This document shows, in pieces, positions 27,457 through 34,712 of a stretch of 34,712 nucleotides of DNA (within the stretch, counting starts at the first letter, position 1; the number at the start of each line of letters is the position of its first letter). The translations under genes and the position numbers were made by a program. The notes under the pieces were generated by a model. The model saw only the letters and a list, made by a program, of their open reading frames with translations. It was not told where the DNA came from and did no database searches. The DNA comes from Mesorhizobium sp. M7A.F.Ca.US.006.01.1.1. Its GTDB lineage: Bacteria; Pseudomonadota; Alphaproteobacteria; Rhizobiales; Rhizobiaceae. The stretch spans positions 1 through 34,712 of the forward strand of contig NZ_RZQL01000039.1 of NCBI RefSeq assembly GCF_003997935.1, written 5' to 3'.

Positions 27457-28008
27457 ATGGTGAAGCTGCATGTGCCGCGCTGGGCGTGGGTTCTGACGGG
27501 TTCCGGGCATTTTTTTACGGAGAGCTTCGCACTTGTTCGCCAACTCGAACATTGCGATGTCTTCGTGTCGAAGGCCGCCAACGAAGTGCTGCGCATGTAC
27601 AAGCTTAAACTTGATTTCCCGGAGACGACGCGCGTGCTGCACGACAAGACCGCGAGCGCGATCCCGGTCGGCGAATTCTACCACGGTGTCTATCACACGG
27701 TCGTGGTGGCGCCGGCCACGTCCAACACGGTCGCCAAATGCGTGCATGGCATTTCCGACACGCTCGCCACCAATGTCTTTGCCCAAGCGGGAAAGTGCCG
27801 TGTGCCAGCCATCGTCTTTGCTTGCGACACCGCGCCGGAACTCGAAACCCAGGCACCGCACGGGCTGGTCAAGGTCTATCCGCGCAGGATCGACCTGGAA
27901 AATACCAAGCAGTTGAAGAGTTTCGAGCGGACCCAGGTGGTCGAGTCGCTCGCTGATCTCGAAGCCTCGCTCACGCGGCGCCAGGCCGAACTCGCAAGCG
28001 ATGGCTGA
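27457..28008 (+). CDS. Archaeal-type flavoprotein, probable dihydromethanopterin reductase (DmrB-like)
   Basis: A 183-residue flavoprotein of the PF02441 fold (FMN-binding, UbiX/Dfp-like). WVLTGSGHF supplies the phosphate loop, DVFVSKAANEV follows, and TVVVAPATSNTVAKCVHGISDTLATN is the conserved central block. In Burkholderia xenovorans a homologous flavoprotein, DmrB, reduces dihydromethanopterin to the tetrahydro form, the last step of H4MPT synthesis; methylotroph H4MPT clusters carry the same kind of gene. It starts 3 bases after the fusion gene and overlaps the DHPS-like gene by 8 bases, so the three are co-translated. Confidence 0.88.
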   Translation: MVKLHVPRWAWVLTGSGHFFTESFALVRQLEHCDVFVSKAANEVLRMYKLKLDFPETTRVLHDKTASAIPVGEFYHGVYHTVVVAPATSNTVAKCVHGISDTLATNVFAQAGKCRVPAIVFACDTAPELETQAPHGLVKVYPRRIDLENTKQLKSFERTQVVESLADLEASLTRRQAELASDG

Positions 28009-29395
28009 GCGGCTGGTTTTTCTTACCGGCCATCTGGCCAAGGCGCGGCTGGAACGGCTGCTGGCCGGGCTGGGCAGAACCGAATTCGCGTGGGAAATCG
28101 TCGACGTCGGCGTCAAGGTCGCCGCGCTGATGAGCGAGGACATTGTGAAGCGTCGGCTCACTCTGACAGGAGACGTCGACCGCGTCATCCTGCCCGGACG
28201 CTATCGGGGAAACATCGAGCACCTGTCGGAGCATTTCGGCGTGCCCTTTGTGCGCGGGCCCGACGAGATCGCTGACCTTCCAGCCTTCCTTGGCCGGGCG
28301 GGCAAACCGCCGGATTTGACGCGTCACGATATGCGCATTTTCGCCGAGATCGTCGATTCGCCGATGCTGTCGGTCGAGGCGCTGATGGCGAGGGCCTCGA
28401 TGTTGGCTGCGGCCGGCGCCGATGTCATCGATCTGGGCTGCCTGCCGGAGACGCCGTTTCCGTTGCTGGCGGAGGCAGTGCGGGCACTCAAGGCACAGGG
28501 GTTTGTGGTCAGCGTCGACTCGGCCAGCGCAGACGAACTGTCGATCGGTGCGCTCGCCGGCGCGGACTATCTTCTCAGCCTCGATGAGCACACGCTGCCG
28601 TTGATCTTCGACCATCGGGCTACGGCGGTGTTGATACCGTCCATCCCCGGCGATCTGGATTCGCTCGGCCGGGCGATTGCCGCGGCACAAAAGGCCGGCG
28701 TCGCCTTCATCGCCGATCCCGTGCTCGACCCGATCCATTTCGGCTTCGCCGCTTCACTCGGGCGCTTCATCGAGGCGCGGCGCCGCTGGCCGGACGTCGA
28801 ATTGCTGATGGGCACCGGCAATCTCACCGAATTGACCGACGCGGACAGTTCCGGCGTTACCGCCGTTCTAACGGGACTCTGCTCGGAACTCCGGATCCGA
28901 AACGTGCTGGCGGTGCATGTCAGCCCACACACGGTGCGCACGATCGAGGAGCACGATATCGCCCGCCGCGTCATGTTGGCTGCTTGCACGGACGGCGCGT
29001 TGCCGCGCGGCTATCACCCAGGGCTGTTGCAGATCCACGATCGCAAGCCTTTCACAGCCTCCACCGACGATATCGAGGCATTGGCGGCCCAGGTGCGCGA
29101 CGCCAACTTCCGGATCGCGGTAGCCGAGGACGGCATCCATGTTTTCAATAGCAAAGGGCATGCGGTTGCCACGGATGCGTTCGAACTTTTTGCCGGGCTG
29201 GACGTCGACGCCGATGGCGCACACGCTTTTTACCTCGGCGCGGAACTGATGAAGGCGGAGATCGCGTGGCGCCTCGGCAAGCGTTATGTGCAGGACGAGC
29301 CGCTCGCATGGGGCGTTGCCACGCCGGCTCCCGAAACCGACCGTACCCGTCTTGCCGAGCCGGGCAAGACGCTTCGCGCAAGGAAAGAGCGCTAG
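28001..29395 (+). CDS. Dihydropteroate synthase-related protein of the H4MPT pathway
   Basis: A 464-residue protein. Residues 1-115 form an N-terminal domain typical of the DHPS-related family (DUF6513-like, LVFLTGHLAKARLERLL). Residues about 120-345 are a pterin-binding TIM barrel (ASMLAAAGADVIDLGCLPE, VVSVDSA, IADPVLDPIHFG, LLMGTGNLTEL). Residues about 365-445 are a C-terminal domain with HAFYLGAELMKAEIAW. In H4MPT synthesis a DHPS-like enzyme joins the pterin to ribofuranosylaminobenzene phosphate, a plausible role here. The ATG lies inside the end of the flavoprotein gene. Confidence 0.88.
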   Translation: MAERLVFLTGHLAKARLERLLAGLGRTEFAWEIVDVGVKVAALMSEDIVKRRLTLTGDVDRVILPGRYRGNIEHLSEHFGVPFVRGPDEIADLPAFLGRAGKPPDLTRHDMRIFAEIVDSPMLSVEALMARASMLAAAGADVIDLGCLPETPFPLLAEAVRALKAQGFVVSVDSASADELSIGALAGADYLLSLDEHTLPLIFDHRATAVLIPSIPGDLDSLGRAIAAAQKAGVAFIADPVLDPIHFGFAASLGRFIEARRRWPDVELLMGTGNLTELTDADSSGVTAVLTGLCSELRIRNVLAVHVSPHTVRTIEEHDIARRVMLAACTDGALPRGYHPGLLQIHDRKPFTASTDDIEALAAQVRDANFRIAVAEDGIHVFNSKGHAVATDAFELFAGLDVDADGAHAFYLGAELMKAEIAWRLGKRYVQDEPLAWGVATPAPETDRTRLAEPGKTLRARKER

Positions 29396-29399
29396 GATC

Positions 29400-29990
29400 A
29401 TGCCCTACATTCGCGAATCGATCATCACGACGGTCAACAAGGCAGGCAACGTCCACATCGCGCCGATCGGCATCATTGCCGAGAATGACGGTTGGGTGAT
29501 CGCGCCGTTCCGGCCGTCGGTCACGCTGGACAATCTCGCCGAAGTCCCGTTCGCCATCGCCAATTATACCGACGACGTGCGTGTCTTTGCCGGCTGCCTG
29601 ACAGGCCGCAAGCATTGGCCAACCGTTCCGGTTGACGGGTTTCCGGTGCCGAGGCTCGAAGCCGCGCTGGCGTATTCAGGCCTTGAAGTCCAGGCAGTCG
29701 ATGACAATGGCGTGCGCCCCCGCCATTTCTGCCGCGTGGTGCGGGAGGAAGCGCTTGCGCCGTTCACCGGCCTCAACCGAGCCAAGGCGGCGGTGCTTGA
29801 GCTGGCCATCCTGGTCAGCCGGCTCGGCATGCTGCCGCGCGACAAGATCGAGGCGGAAATCGCCTACCTTTCGATCGCCATCGAAAAGACAGCAGGCGAG
29901 GGCGAAAAGGAAGCCTGGGGCTGGCTGATGCAGCGTGTCAGCGATCACTTGACCGCCAAAGGTTCCGGTAGCGAGGACGCGCGAGCATAG
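29400..29990 (+). CDS. DUF447 family protein of H4MPT clusters
   Basis: A 196-residue protein starting at the ATG 5 bases after the stop of the DHPS-like gene; in-frame codons upstream belong to that gene read out of frame. The N-terminus (MPYIRESIITTVNKAGNVHIAPIG) and the FRPSVTLDNL block are typical of DUF447, a flavin-reductase-like beta-barrel family found with H4MPT genes in methylotrophs and methanogens (the orf9 type of Methylobacterium). FCRVVREEALAPFTGLNRAKAAVLE and a helical C-terminal half complete it. The biochemical role is unknown; FMN binding is possible from the fold. Confidence 0.88.
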   Translation: MPYIRESIITTVNKAGNVHIAPIGIIAENDGWVIAPFRPSVTLDNLAEVPFAIANYTDDVRVFAGCLTGRKHWPTVPVDGFPVPRLEAALAYSGLEVQAVDDNGVRPRHFCRVVREEALAPFTGLNRAKAAVLELAILVSRLGMLPRDKIEAEIAYLSIAIEKTAGEGEKEAWGWLMQRVSDHLTAKGSGSEDARA

Positions 29991-30009
29991 GCGCGAGCGC
30001 CGCACCTGC

Positions 30010-31047
30010 TTACGAAGGATATCCCGCCAAAAGTGCCACCGCGGACGCGGGTGCCGCGCTGCTCGCTTGCCCGCGAACGGTGTCATCGGCGGGGATGATG
30101 TCGGCGAAATCGACGTAACTGCGTTCCATGCGTTCGGCCAGTCGCCTGATCTGCCAGCGACCGCTTCCGGCGCCGACGATCGGGACATCCCGAGGCAGGG
30201 TTCCGGCTATCAGCGACGCTGCATCGTGCACTTTGCGCAGTTGCTGCTCGCTGAACCAGCGCGCGACTTCACCCCATTCCGGCGGGGTCAGGTCGGTGGC
30301 GTCGCGCCCGACCATGCGCGCCAGCCGCGCGATCGAGCCGTCCACGGTCTTTTCCTTGCCGTCGGCGGGAGGGTGCCTGTCGTCGTCCTCGTCGAGCACG
30401 CCCAGGATGCGGTGAGCGTCGGCGATCGAGGCGAAATACTCGTTCATCAGCGGCGTTAGCCTGCCATGGACGGGAGCCGACGAGGCTACGCCGAACAGGA
30501 ATGTCCTGGTAAAGCCGGTATAGACCAATTCGCCGGTTAGCAGCCGTCCGGCATCGGTGTAGCCGTCGTTGGCCACGGCGCCGTTCTTGATGGCGATAAC
30601 ATCGGTGGTGGTGGAGCCCATGTCGACGAACAGGGCATCGCCGGCGAGTTTTGCCACCAACAAGGCTGTCGCGTGCCAATTGGCGGAAGCCACATCGGCG
30701 GCCAGCTGCGCTGCCCGCTCGACTCCGACGAAACCGGATGGTCCAGCATAGACCAGCTTTTTGTCTGTGGGGAAATGGGTGGAAATCTGACCCAGAAGAG
30801 CCGCTACGCCGAGATCGCGGGACGGAAAGATGTCCGACAGTTCGCCTGTCATGGTGAATGCGTTGAGATCCGCACCCGCGTAGATCGAAGCCGTTTCGTC
30901 GAGGGCAGAAGCCAGCTTGTGCAGGCCTTGCCAGAGCGGCGTTGCGATCGTTACCGCCTCGACGATGCGACCGTCTTGTGCGCGGGTCACCTTCAGATGC
31001 GCGCCGCCAATGTCGAAACCGGCAATGATGCCCTTTCTTTTTTCCAC
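30010..31047 (-). CDS. Hydantoinase/oxoprolinase-like H4MPT-linked protein (MfnF-like, orf5 type)
   Basis: A 345-residue actin-fold protein: N-terminal GFDIGGAHLKVT is the first phosphate loop and ALFVDMGSTTTDVIAI the second; VGAGSGRWQIRRLA lies near the end. This is the H4MPT-linked C1-transfer family; its archaeal relative MfnF couples the aminomethylfuran and tyramine parts of methanofuran, so a role in methylofuran synthesis is likely. The start is GTG. It faces away from the HisA-like gene with only 33 bases between, and converges on the DUF447 gene with a 19-base gap. The opposite orientation relative to its pathway neighbours implies separate transcription. Confidence 0.88.
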   Translation of the reverse strand: MEKRKGIIAGFDIGGAHLKVTRAQDGRIVEAVTIATPLWQGLHKLASALDETASIYAGADLNAFTMTGELSDIFPSRDLGVAALLGQISTHFPTDKKLVYAGPSGFVGVERAAQLAADVASANWHATALLVAKLAGDALFVDMGSTTTDVIAIKNGAVANDGYTDAGRLLTGELVYTGFTRTFLFGVASSAPVHGRLTPLMNEYFASIADAHRILGVLDEDDDRHPPADGKEKTVDGSIARLARMVGRDATDLTPPEWGEVARWFSEQQLRKVHDAASLIAGTLPRDVPIVGAGSGRWQIRRLAERMERSYVDFADIIPADDTVRGQASSAAPASAVALLAGYPS

Positions 31048-31080
31048 GCTTCAAGCTTTCATGACGGGGGCAATTGGTCG

Positions 31081-31791
31081 GTGAAAAAAACGTTGCGTAT
31101 CATTCCGGTTCTCGACCTGAAAGACGGCGTGGTGGTTCGCGCCCAGCAGGGAAAACGCGATCGCTACAGGCCGATCGTTACGCCGCTCAGCCGAAGCCCC
31201 GATGTCGTCGCGGTCGCTGAAGGACTGCGTGGGCTTTATCCTTTTTCGACCTTCTACATCGCAGATCTGGACGCTATCGAAGGCGGAGCGCCAAACAGCG
31301 ACGCACTCGCCCGGCTGAGGACGATGGCGGAGCCGCCGGAACTTTGGGTCGATGCCGGCGTAGCCGACGAAAAGACACTTTTGGCGGCGCTTGCCGAACG
31401 CTCGCTGTCTCCTGTTCTGGGCTCTGAATCGCAGCGGGACGACATGTTGCTGCGGCGTTTTCGCGATCATCCCGATCTCATCCTGTCCCTTGATTTCGTC
31501 GGCGATAGTTTTTGCGGACCGCGTTCTCTTCTCGATGAGCCCGAGCTTTGGCCGCAAAAGGTGATTGTCATGACGCTGGCAAAGGTCGGTGCGGCCGCCG
31601 GTCCCGACTTCGGGCGGTTGCAGGAGGTCAAGGCCAAGGCCGGAAATCGCGCCGTCATTGCGGCCGGCGGCGTCCGCGATGAGAACGACATCAGGGCCTT
31701 GTCCGCCATGGGCGTCGCCGCGGCGCTGGTCGCAACCTCATTGCACACCGCTACGCTCACGCCCGGCCGCCTCGCGTCACTCGGCGCCTGA
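31081..31791 (+). CDS. HisA/HisF-like TIM-barrel protein of the H4MPT cluster
   Basis: A 236-residue protein starting at GTG (in-frame sequence upstream is antisense to the divergent gene). The barrel motifs IIPVLDLKDGVVVRAQQGKR, FYIADLDAIEGG, ELWVDAG, LILSLDF and AVIAAGGVRDENDI match the HisA-related family that travels with H4MPT genes in methylotrophs. It is not the histidine enzyme: no his genes are near and the sequence is divergent. A step in cofactor assembly is inferred from context; the reaction is not known. A strong hairpin follows 12 bases after the stop. Confidence 0.87.
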   Translation: MKKTLRIIPVLDLKDGVVVRAQQGKRDRYRPIVTPLSRSPDVVAVAEGLRGLYPFSTFYIADLDAIEGGAPNSDALARLRTMAEPPELWVDAGVADEKTLLAALAERSLSPVLGSESQRDDMLLRRFRDHPDLILSLDFVGDSFCGPRSLLDEPELWPQKVIVMTLAKVGAAAGPDFGRLQEVKAKAGNRAVIAAGGVRDENDIRALSAMGVAAALVATSLHTATLTPGRLASLGA

Positions 31792-31802
31792 TCCTCGTTG
31801 CT

Positions 31803-31842
31803 CGTCAGTTCCCGAAGGGCGTGCGCCCTTCGGGAACTGACG
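31803..31842. terminator. Long perfect hairpin between convergent HisA-like and fae genes
   Basis: A perfect palindrome with 19-base arms (31803-31821 and 31824-31842), effectively an 18-base stem closed by a four-base loop GTGC. The arms hold the CCCGAAGGGC / GCCCTTCGGG core. It lies between convergent genes, 12 bases after one stop and 87 bases after the other, and probably terminates both although no long T-run adjoins. No gene is visible in 31792-31928. Confidence 0.7.
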
Positions 31843-31928
31843 TTTCAAAAGCCCAGAACTTTTTTCAGCCGGCGCAACAGACCATCCGTCTCAGAAGAGG
31901 GTTTTTCCTGTGCGGGGCTGTCTCTTGT

Positions 31929-32435
31929 CTAGGCTGCGAACGGATGCTTGACCTTGTCGCGCTGGGCCGTTGCTTCGGCGGCGGTCGGGGTTCCTGCAAC
32001 GGCGCGCTGGATAGCTTCCTTTGTCGCCTCGTAATTGTATTTCTGGATCTTGGCGTCGTCCGCCGCGTCCCAATGGATGAATACCCCGACGCAGATGAAC
32101 ACGTCGTCTGCTTCGTTGGCCGGAATGGTCCCGTCCGCAACGCTGTCCTGCACGGCCTTTGCCACGGCGTGCTGCGCCGGGCCGAACATCTGGACCGCCT
32201 GTTTGGCACCCTTGATCGTGACCTTGTTGAACATCACGGTGTTGGGTTTGCATTGAAGATTGGGCGCGATCACCGCCAAAAGCGAAGTAAAGCCGTCCTT
32301 GTTGTTGGTAAGCGCGTTGCAAAATGCCGTTTCGACCGCGCTCCCCCGCGGGCCGATGAGCAGGTCGACATGCGCGACTTCGTTGCCGTCTCCCACCAGC
32401 GATTCACCGACCATAACCTTTGAGATTTTTGCCAT
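31929..32435 (-). CDS. fae: Formaldehyde-activating enzyme
   Basis: A 168-residue enzyme that condenses formaldehyde with H4MPT to methylene-H4MPT. The family core is plain: [20 protein letters not shown] with the catalytic His22, [31 protein letters not shown], and the [12 protein letters not shown] block. GGAGGAAA precedes the ATG at 32435; a TTG five codons upstream overlaps that site. The 149 bases before it hold no gene, only a 6-base-stem hairpin (32569-32584) right after the stop of the CitG-like gene, so fae may have its own promoter and high expression. Confidence 0.96.
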   Translation of the reverse strand: MAKISKVMVGESLVGDGNEVAHVDLLIGPRGSAVETAFCNALTNNKDGFTSLLAVIAPNLQCKPNTVMFNKVTIKGAKQAVQMFGPAQHAVAKAVQDSVADGTIPANEADDVFICVGVFIHWDAADDAKIQKYNYEATKEAIQRAVAGTPTAAEATAQRDKVKHPFAA

Positions 32436-32584
32436 GCCAATTTCCTCCAAGACACAATTATGATGTCCACGGACGCTGCAACCGAGCAGGCGCTCGATGG
32501 ACAGCTATCCTTGTTGGCAGCGCCCGGATTTGCCCGGACCGGTTGGCTAGATAGCAGCGGAAGCACAGCTTCCACTTTTGGAAG

Positions 32585-33457
32585 TCAAGCACCAACGCCG
32601 CGATTATGCAAGGTGAGGGCGAGGGTGTGGACTAAAAGAGTAGCCACGGTGAGGTCGGCCGAGGTGCCGGGGTTGATGTTGTCGGCCTTCAGCCGGCGGT
32701 CGAACTCCATGAGCAGACGAATGCGCGACGGCTCGTGGCTCTCGGCATGGAGCGCCGCCTGAACGGCAACGGCTTCCTGCCGCGCCTGATTTGCGAGGTC
32801 AACGCCGTACTTGCGCATCACATGGCTGTCAGGGAAGCCGGCGAGAAACGCCATGTAGACGAACACCGTCGGCCACATGCCGGTTTCTCCACGTGCCAAC
32901 GCTCCATCCAGCGCCGCGAGCCCGACCCCGAACACGTCGCCGAAACAGCTGCCGTACTGGCGGGCGATCATGTCGCGGTCGGCGGCCTCCCGCATCGCGT
33001 CCAGCAAATGAACCTTCGGCTCCTGCCGCACATCGTTGGCGGCTTCTCCGAGGCCGCCTGGCGCGGCCGTGACGATCGCCTCGAATACCGCCTTGGTATC
33101 CTGCACGTTCAAAGCCCGAACCAGCGAATCGAGATTGTCGCGCAGTCTGTCACCGCCCATTTCGGCGGCGCATATCAGAGGCCCTGCCAGAAGGATGATT
33201 CCGAGATTGGTATTGGTCGCGACCGCCAATCGTGTCGCGCGCACCGCCTCCAGCATGCGCTGTCCGACCGGCAGGCGGGGATCGGTCAGCGGCCCGGAGG
33301 AAACCTCCGCACTTGTCATGAACTGGGCGGCGGACATTCCGTGTCCGTCGGCGAACAGATGGACGTTGCCCGGTTTGAGGGCTTCGATCTCCATCCTGCA
33401 GGCATCCTTGTAACTGGCCCGGAGGCATTCACGCGAAAGCGCCACCTTACCGGCCAT
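32585..33457 (-). CDS. CitG-like triphosphoribosyl-dephospho-CoA synthase family protein of H4MPT clusters (orfY type)
   Basis: A 290-residue, largely helical protein of the CitG/MdcB family: EIEALKPGNVHLFADGHGM near the N-terminus (the PGNVH motif), TNTNLGIILLAGPL, DVRQEPKV, MIARQYGSCF and DNINPGTSADLTVATLLVH at the end are typical. In citrate lyase systems the family attaches ribose-phosphate units from ATP to dephospho-CoA; in H4MPT clusters the substrate may be a ribosylated pterin precursor, but this is not proven. The ATG overlaps the stop of the ATP-grasp gene by one base (33457); a GTG one codon upstream is the alternative. Confidence 0.88.
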   Translation of the reverse strand: MAGKVALSRECLRASYKDACRMEIEALKPGNVHLFADGHGMSAAQFMTSAEVSSGPLTDPRLPVGQRMLEAVRATRLAVATNTNLGIILLAGPLICAAEMGGDRLRDNLDSLVRALNVQDTKAVFEAIVTAAPGGLGEAANDVRQEPKVHLLDAMREAADRDMIARQYGSCFGDVFGVGLAALDGALARGETGMWPTVFVYMAFLAGFPDSHVMRKYGVDLANQARQEAVAVQAALHAESHEPSRIRLLMEFDRRLKADNINPGTSADLTVATLLVHTLALTLHNRGVGA

Positions 33458-34404
33458 CACGAATTCGCAGGCGCGGCAAAACGGTAGGGCCGCGGCGCGG
33501 CGGCCGCTTCGGCGCGGTCGGCCAGGAGTTTCAGCAAGGCATCGGCGATTGCCTCGGCGATGTTCACGGCGACCACCGATTGCAATCCCGACCAGGCGGG
33601 CATGCTGTTCACTTCGAGTATGAACAGATTGCCGTCGTCAGCCCGCACGATGTCCACGCCGGCAAAATCCGCGCCGACCGCAACTGACGCAGCGACAGCC
33701 AGCGATGCCAGTTCCGCCTTGCCATGTTCGGAAACCTGTTCCGGCACGCCACCCCGGTTGACGTTCGTGATCCAGTCGTCGCTGATGCGGCTCATCATCG
33801 CCACAGTCTCGCCGGCGCAGACAAAGACGCGGAAATCCCGGAAAGGCGGACCTCCACGCGACACATATTGCTGAAGGTAGTAGACGCTGTTCACCTCTTC
33901 TGCGGCCGGCAGATCCGAGAGCGTGCGGATCAGCTTTATCCCGCGGCCTTGCGCCCCAAACAATGGTTTCAGCACCAGCGGTCCCCGCGGAAGCTCTTGC
34001 ACCGCGATCTCCTCGGCGACGGCAAGTCCTTCTACGGCAAAGGTGCGTGGCGTAGGCAGGCCGGCATTTTTCAGGAGGAATGTCGTCATCGACTTGTCGA
34101 CGCAGCGCTCGATCGCCTGCGCGGAATTCCACACAGGAACCGACAGTCTGCTTAACGCGTGCAGCACGCCGAGGCGCCGGGTAATCGCTTCGAACGATCC
34201 GGCGGCGATCGAACGGACGAGCACGGCGTCGGGCAGCGTGCCGCCGAAGCCGGGGATCGAAAGTCCGCTCGGGCTGCTGGTGTCGAATGCGATCGCCGCC
34301 AGCGGCACGGCCGTAACGGCGGCGCCCCCCCGAGCAAGCCCTGCCGCCAGGCCGTTGGAGCCGGTGTCCACTTTGTCGCTGACGATCAGGATGCGAGGGA
34401 TCAT
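33457..34404 (-). CDS. ATP-grasp ligase of the H4MPT cluster (RimK-like, orf17 type)
   Basis: A 315-residue ATP-grasp protein. The chosen ATG follows GAGAGGCAAC; the extra in-frame codons upstream lie in a non-coding gap. N-terminal RILIVSDKVDTGSNGLA is the pre-ATP domain, CVDKSMTTFLLKNAGLPTPRT leads to the ATP lobe, GPLVLKPLFGAQGRGI is the glycine-rich loop, and DFAGVDIVRADDGNLFILEVNSMPAWSGLQ carries the Mg-binding Glu-Asn pair. RimK-type ligases add glutamates to pterin or furan cofactors in methanogens, so glutamylation of the H4MPT or methylofuran tail is plausible. It lies between mch and the CitG-like gene on the same strand. Confidence 0.9.
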   Translation of the reverse strand: MIPRILIVSDKVDTGSNGLAAGLARGGAAVTAVPLAAIAFDTSSPSGLSIPGFGGTLPDAVLVRSIAAGSFEAITRRLGVLHALSRLSVPVWNSAQAIERCVDKSMTTFLLKNAGLPTPRTFAVEGLAVAEEIAVQELPRGPLVLKPLFGAQGRGIKLIRTLSDLPAAEEVNSVYYLQQYVSRGGPPFRDFRVFVCAGETVAMMSRISDDWITNVNRGGVPEQVSEHGKAELASLAVAASVAVGADFAGVDIVRADDGNLFILEVNSMPAWSGLQSVVAVNIAEAIADALLKLLADRAEAAAAPRPYRFAAPANS

Positions 34405-34537
34405 GTTGCCTCTCGGGTGCGGGAATGTCGGCGGCGCGAGCGGTTCCACGCCCTCATTGCCGCGTCCGCGGCAGGGCTGCACGAAATGCAGTCGTCGGGC
34501 AGGCGAATGACGGACGAATCTCTTTGCACCGCATGCT

Positions 34538-34712
34538 CTAGCCGAGACTTCGTTCGAGCATCTTCGGATCACGCTGACCGGCGCGAAACGTATCGCCGGT
34601 TTCGATCGCTGTCACGATCACTTCAGCCGGGCTGAACAGCAGCGGGTCGATGGCATAGAAATCGCCCTTGAACCGCGTGAAGATCTCGGCGAAGGGTTGG
34701 CCGTAGTCACGT
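34538..34712 (-). CDS. mch: Methenyl-H4MPT cyclohydrolase, C-terminal part
   Basis: Only the last 57 full codons lie in the window; the gene runs off the right edge. The readable end RDYGQPFAEIFTRF, then DFYAIDPLLFSPAEVIVT and TFRAG, matches the conserved C-terminus of Mch, which hydrolyses methenyl-H4MPT to formyl-H4MPT in the formaldehyde oxidation branch started by Fae. The stop is TAG at 34538-34540. The 133 bases between it and the ATP-grasp gene show no gene. They hold one copy of TTGCACCGCA (34524-34533), the same 10-mer as in the dyad before xoxF. Confidence 0.93.
   Translation of the reverse strand, partial: RDYGQPFAEIFTRFKGDFYAIDPLLFSPAEVIVTAIETGDTFRAGQRDPKMLERSLG

Noticed and set aside
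31081..31791. Histidine biosynthesis gene hisA
   Set aside because: Only the fold matches. No other his gene is near and the context is an H4MPT cluster that regularly carries a HisA-like paralog.
34521..34545. Dispersed Rhizobiales repeat containing AGAGCATG near the mch stop
   Set aside because: Only a short piece resembles such repeats as I remember them, and it overlaps the mch stop codon; not enough to annotate a repeat.

Overview
The window looks like chromosomal or megaplasmid DNA of a GC-rich alphaproteobacterium, most likely a member of the Rhizobiales (Mesorhizobium/Sinorhizobium-like). It carries a lanthanide-type methanol dehydrogenase (XoxF), a red-type (form IC) RuBisCO operon with divergent cbbR, a PQQ-linked ABC system, and a tetrahydromethanopterin/methylofuran (H4MPT) formaldehyde-oxidation gene set. 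From memory this combination resembles the C1/autotrophy region of the Sinorhizobium meliloti pSymB megaplasmid; I could not check that here. No rRNA, tRNA, CRISPR array, insertion sequence or phage gene is visible.

Layout. (1) 1-2858: the first codons of a secreted protein, probably the XoxG cytochrome, then xoxF, both on the minus strand, with a 686-base AT-rich leader containing a strong dyad. (2) 2859-8083: a small secreted Cys protein on the plus strand faces a minus-strand operon. That operon holds a small Cys-containing protein, a NitT/TauT-like ABC transporter (binding protein, permease, ATPase), a secreted zinc metallohydrolase and a SoxYZ-like carrier. The last two are relatives of the Sox sulfur-oxidation system found beside quinoprotein dehydrogenases. 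(3) 8447-8827: a periplasmic class I cytochrome c. (4) 8875-19915: the Calvin-cycle operon, transcribed leftwards as cbbF-P-T-A-L-S-X-E-(thioredoxin-like)-Z, with cbbR divergent. cbbA carries a one-base frameshift. (5) 20118-25373: a small protein that looks like a diverged paralog of the one at 7874, then the PQQ-associated ABC system (binding protein, beta-propeller, small secreted protein, ATPase, ABC-2 permease, secreted helical protein). (6) 25624-34712: H4MPT/methylofuran biosynthesis and formaldehyde oxidation. It holds a three-domain MfnB-FolB-amino acid kinase fusion, a DmrB-like flavoprotein, a DHPS-like protein, a DUF447 protein, an MfnF-like protein, a HisA-like protein, fae, a CitG-like protein, an ATP-grasp ligase and the end of mch.

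How it fits together. XoxF oxidises methanol to formaldehyde in the periplasm and passes electrons to c-type cytochromes. Fae and Mch, with cofactors made by the neighbouring genes, oxidise formaldehyde towards formate and CO2. The cbb operon can fix that CO2, so the organism is probably an autotrophic-type methylotroph. The best candidates for new biology are the three-domain fusion, the pair of small paralogs, the uncharacterised transporter/SoxYZ/metallohydrolase operon beside xoxF, and the thioredoxin-like gene coupled to cbbZ.
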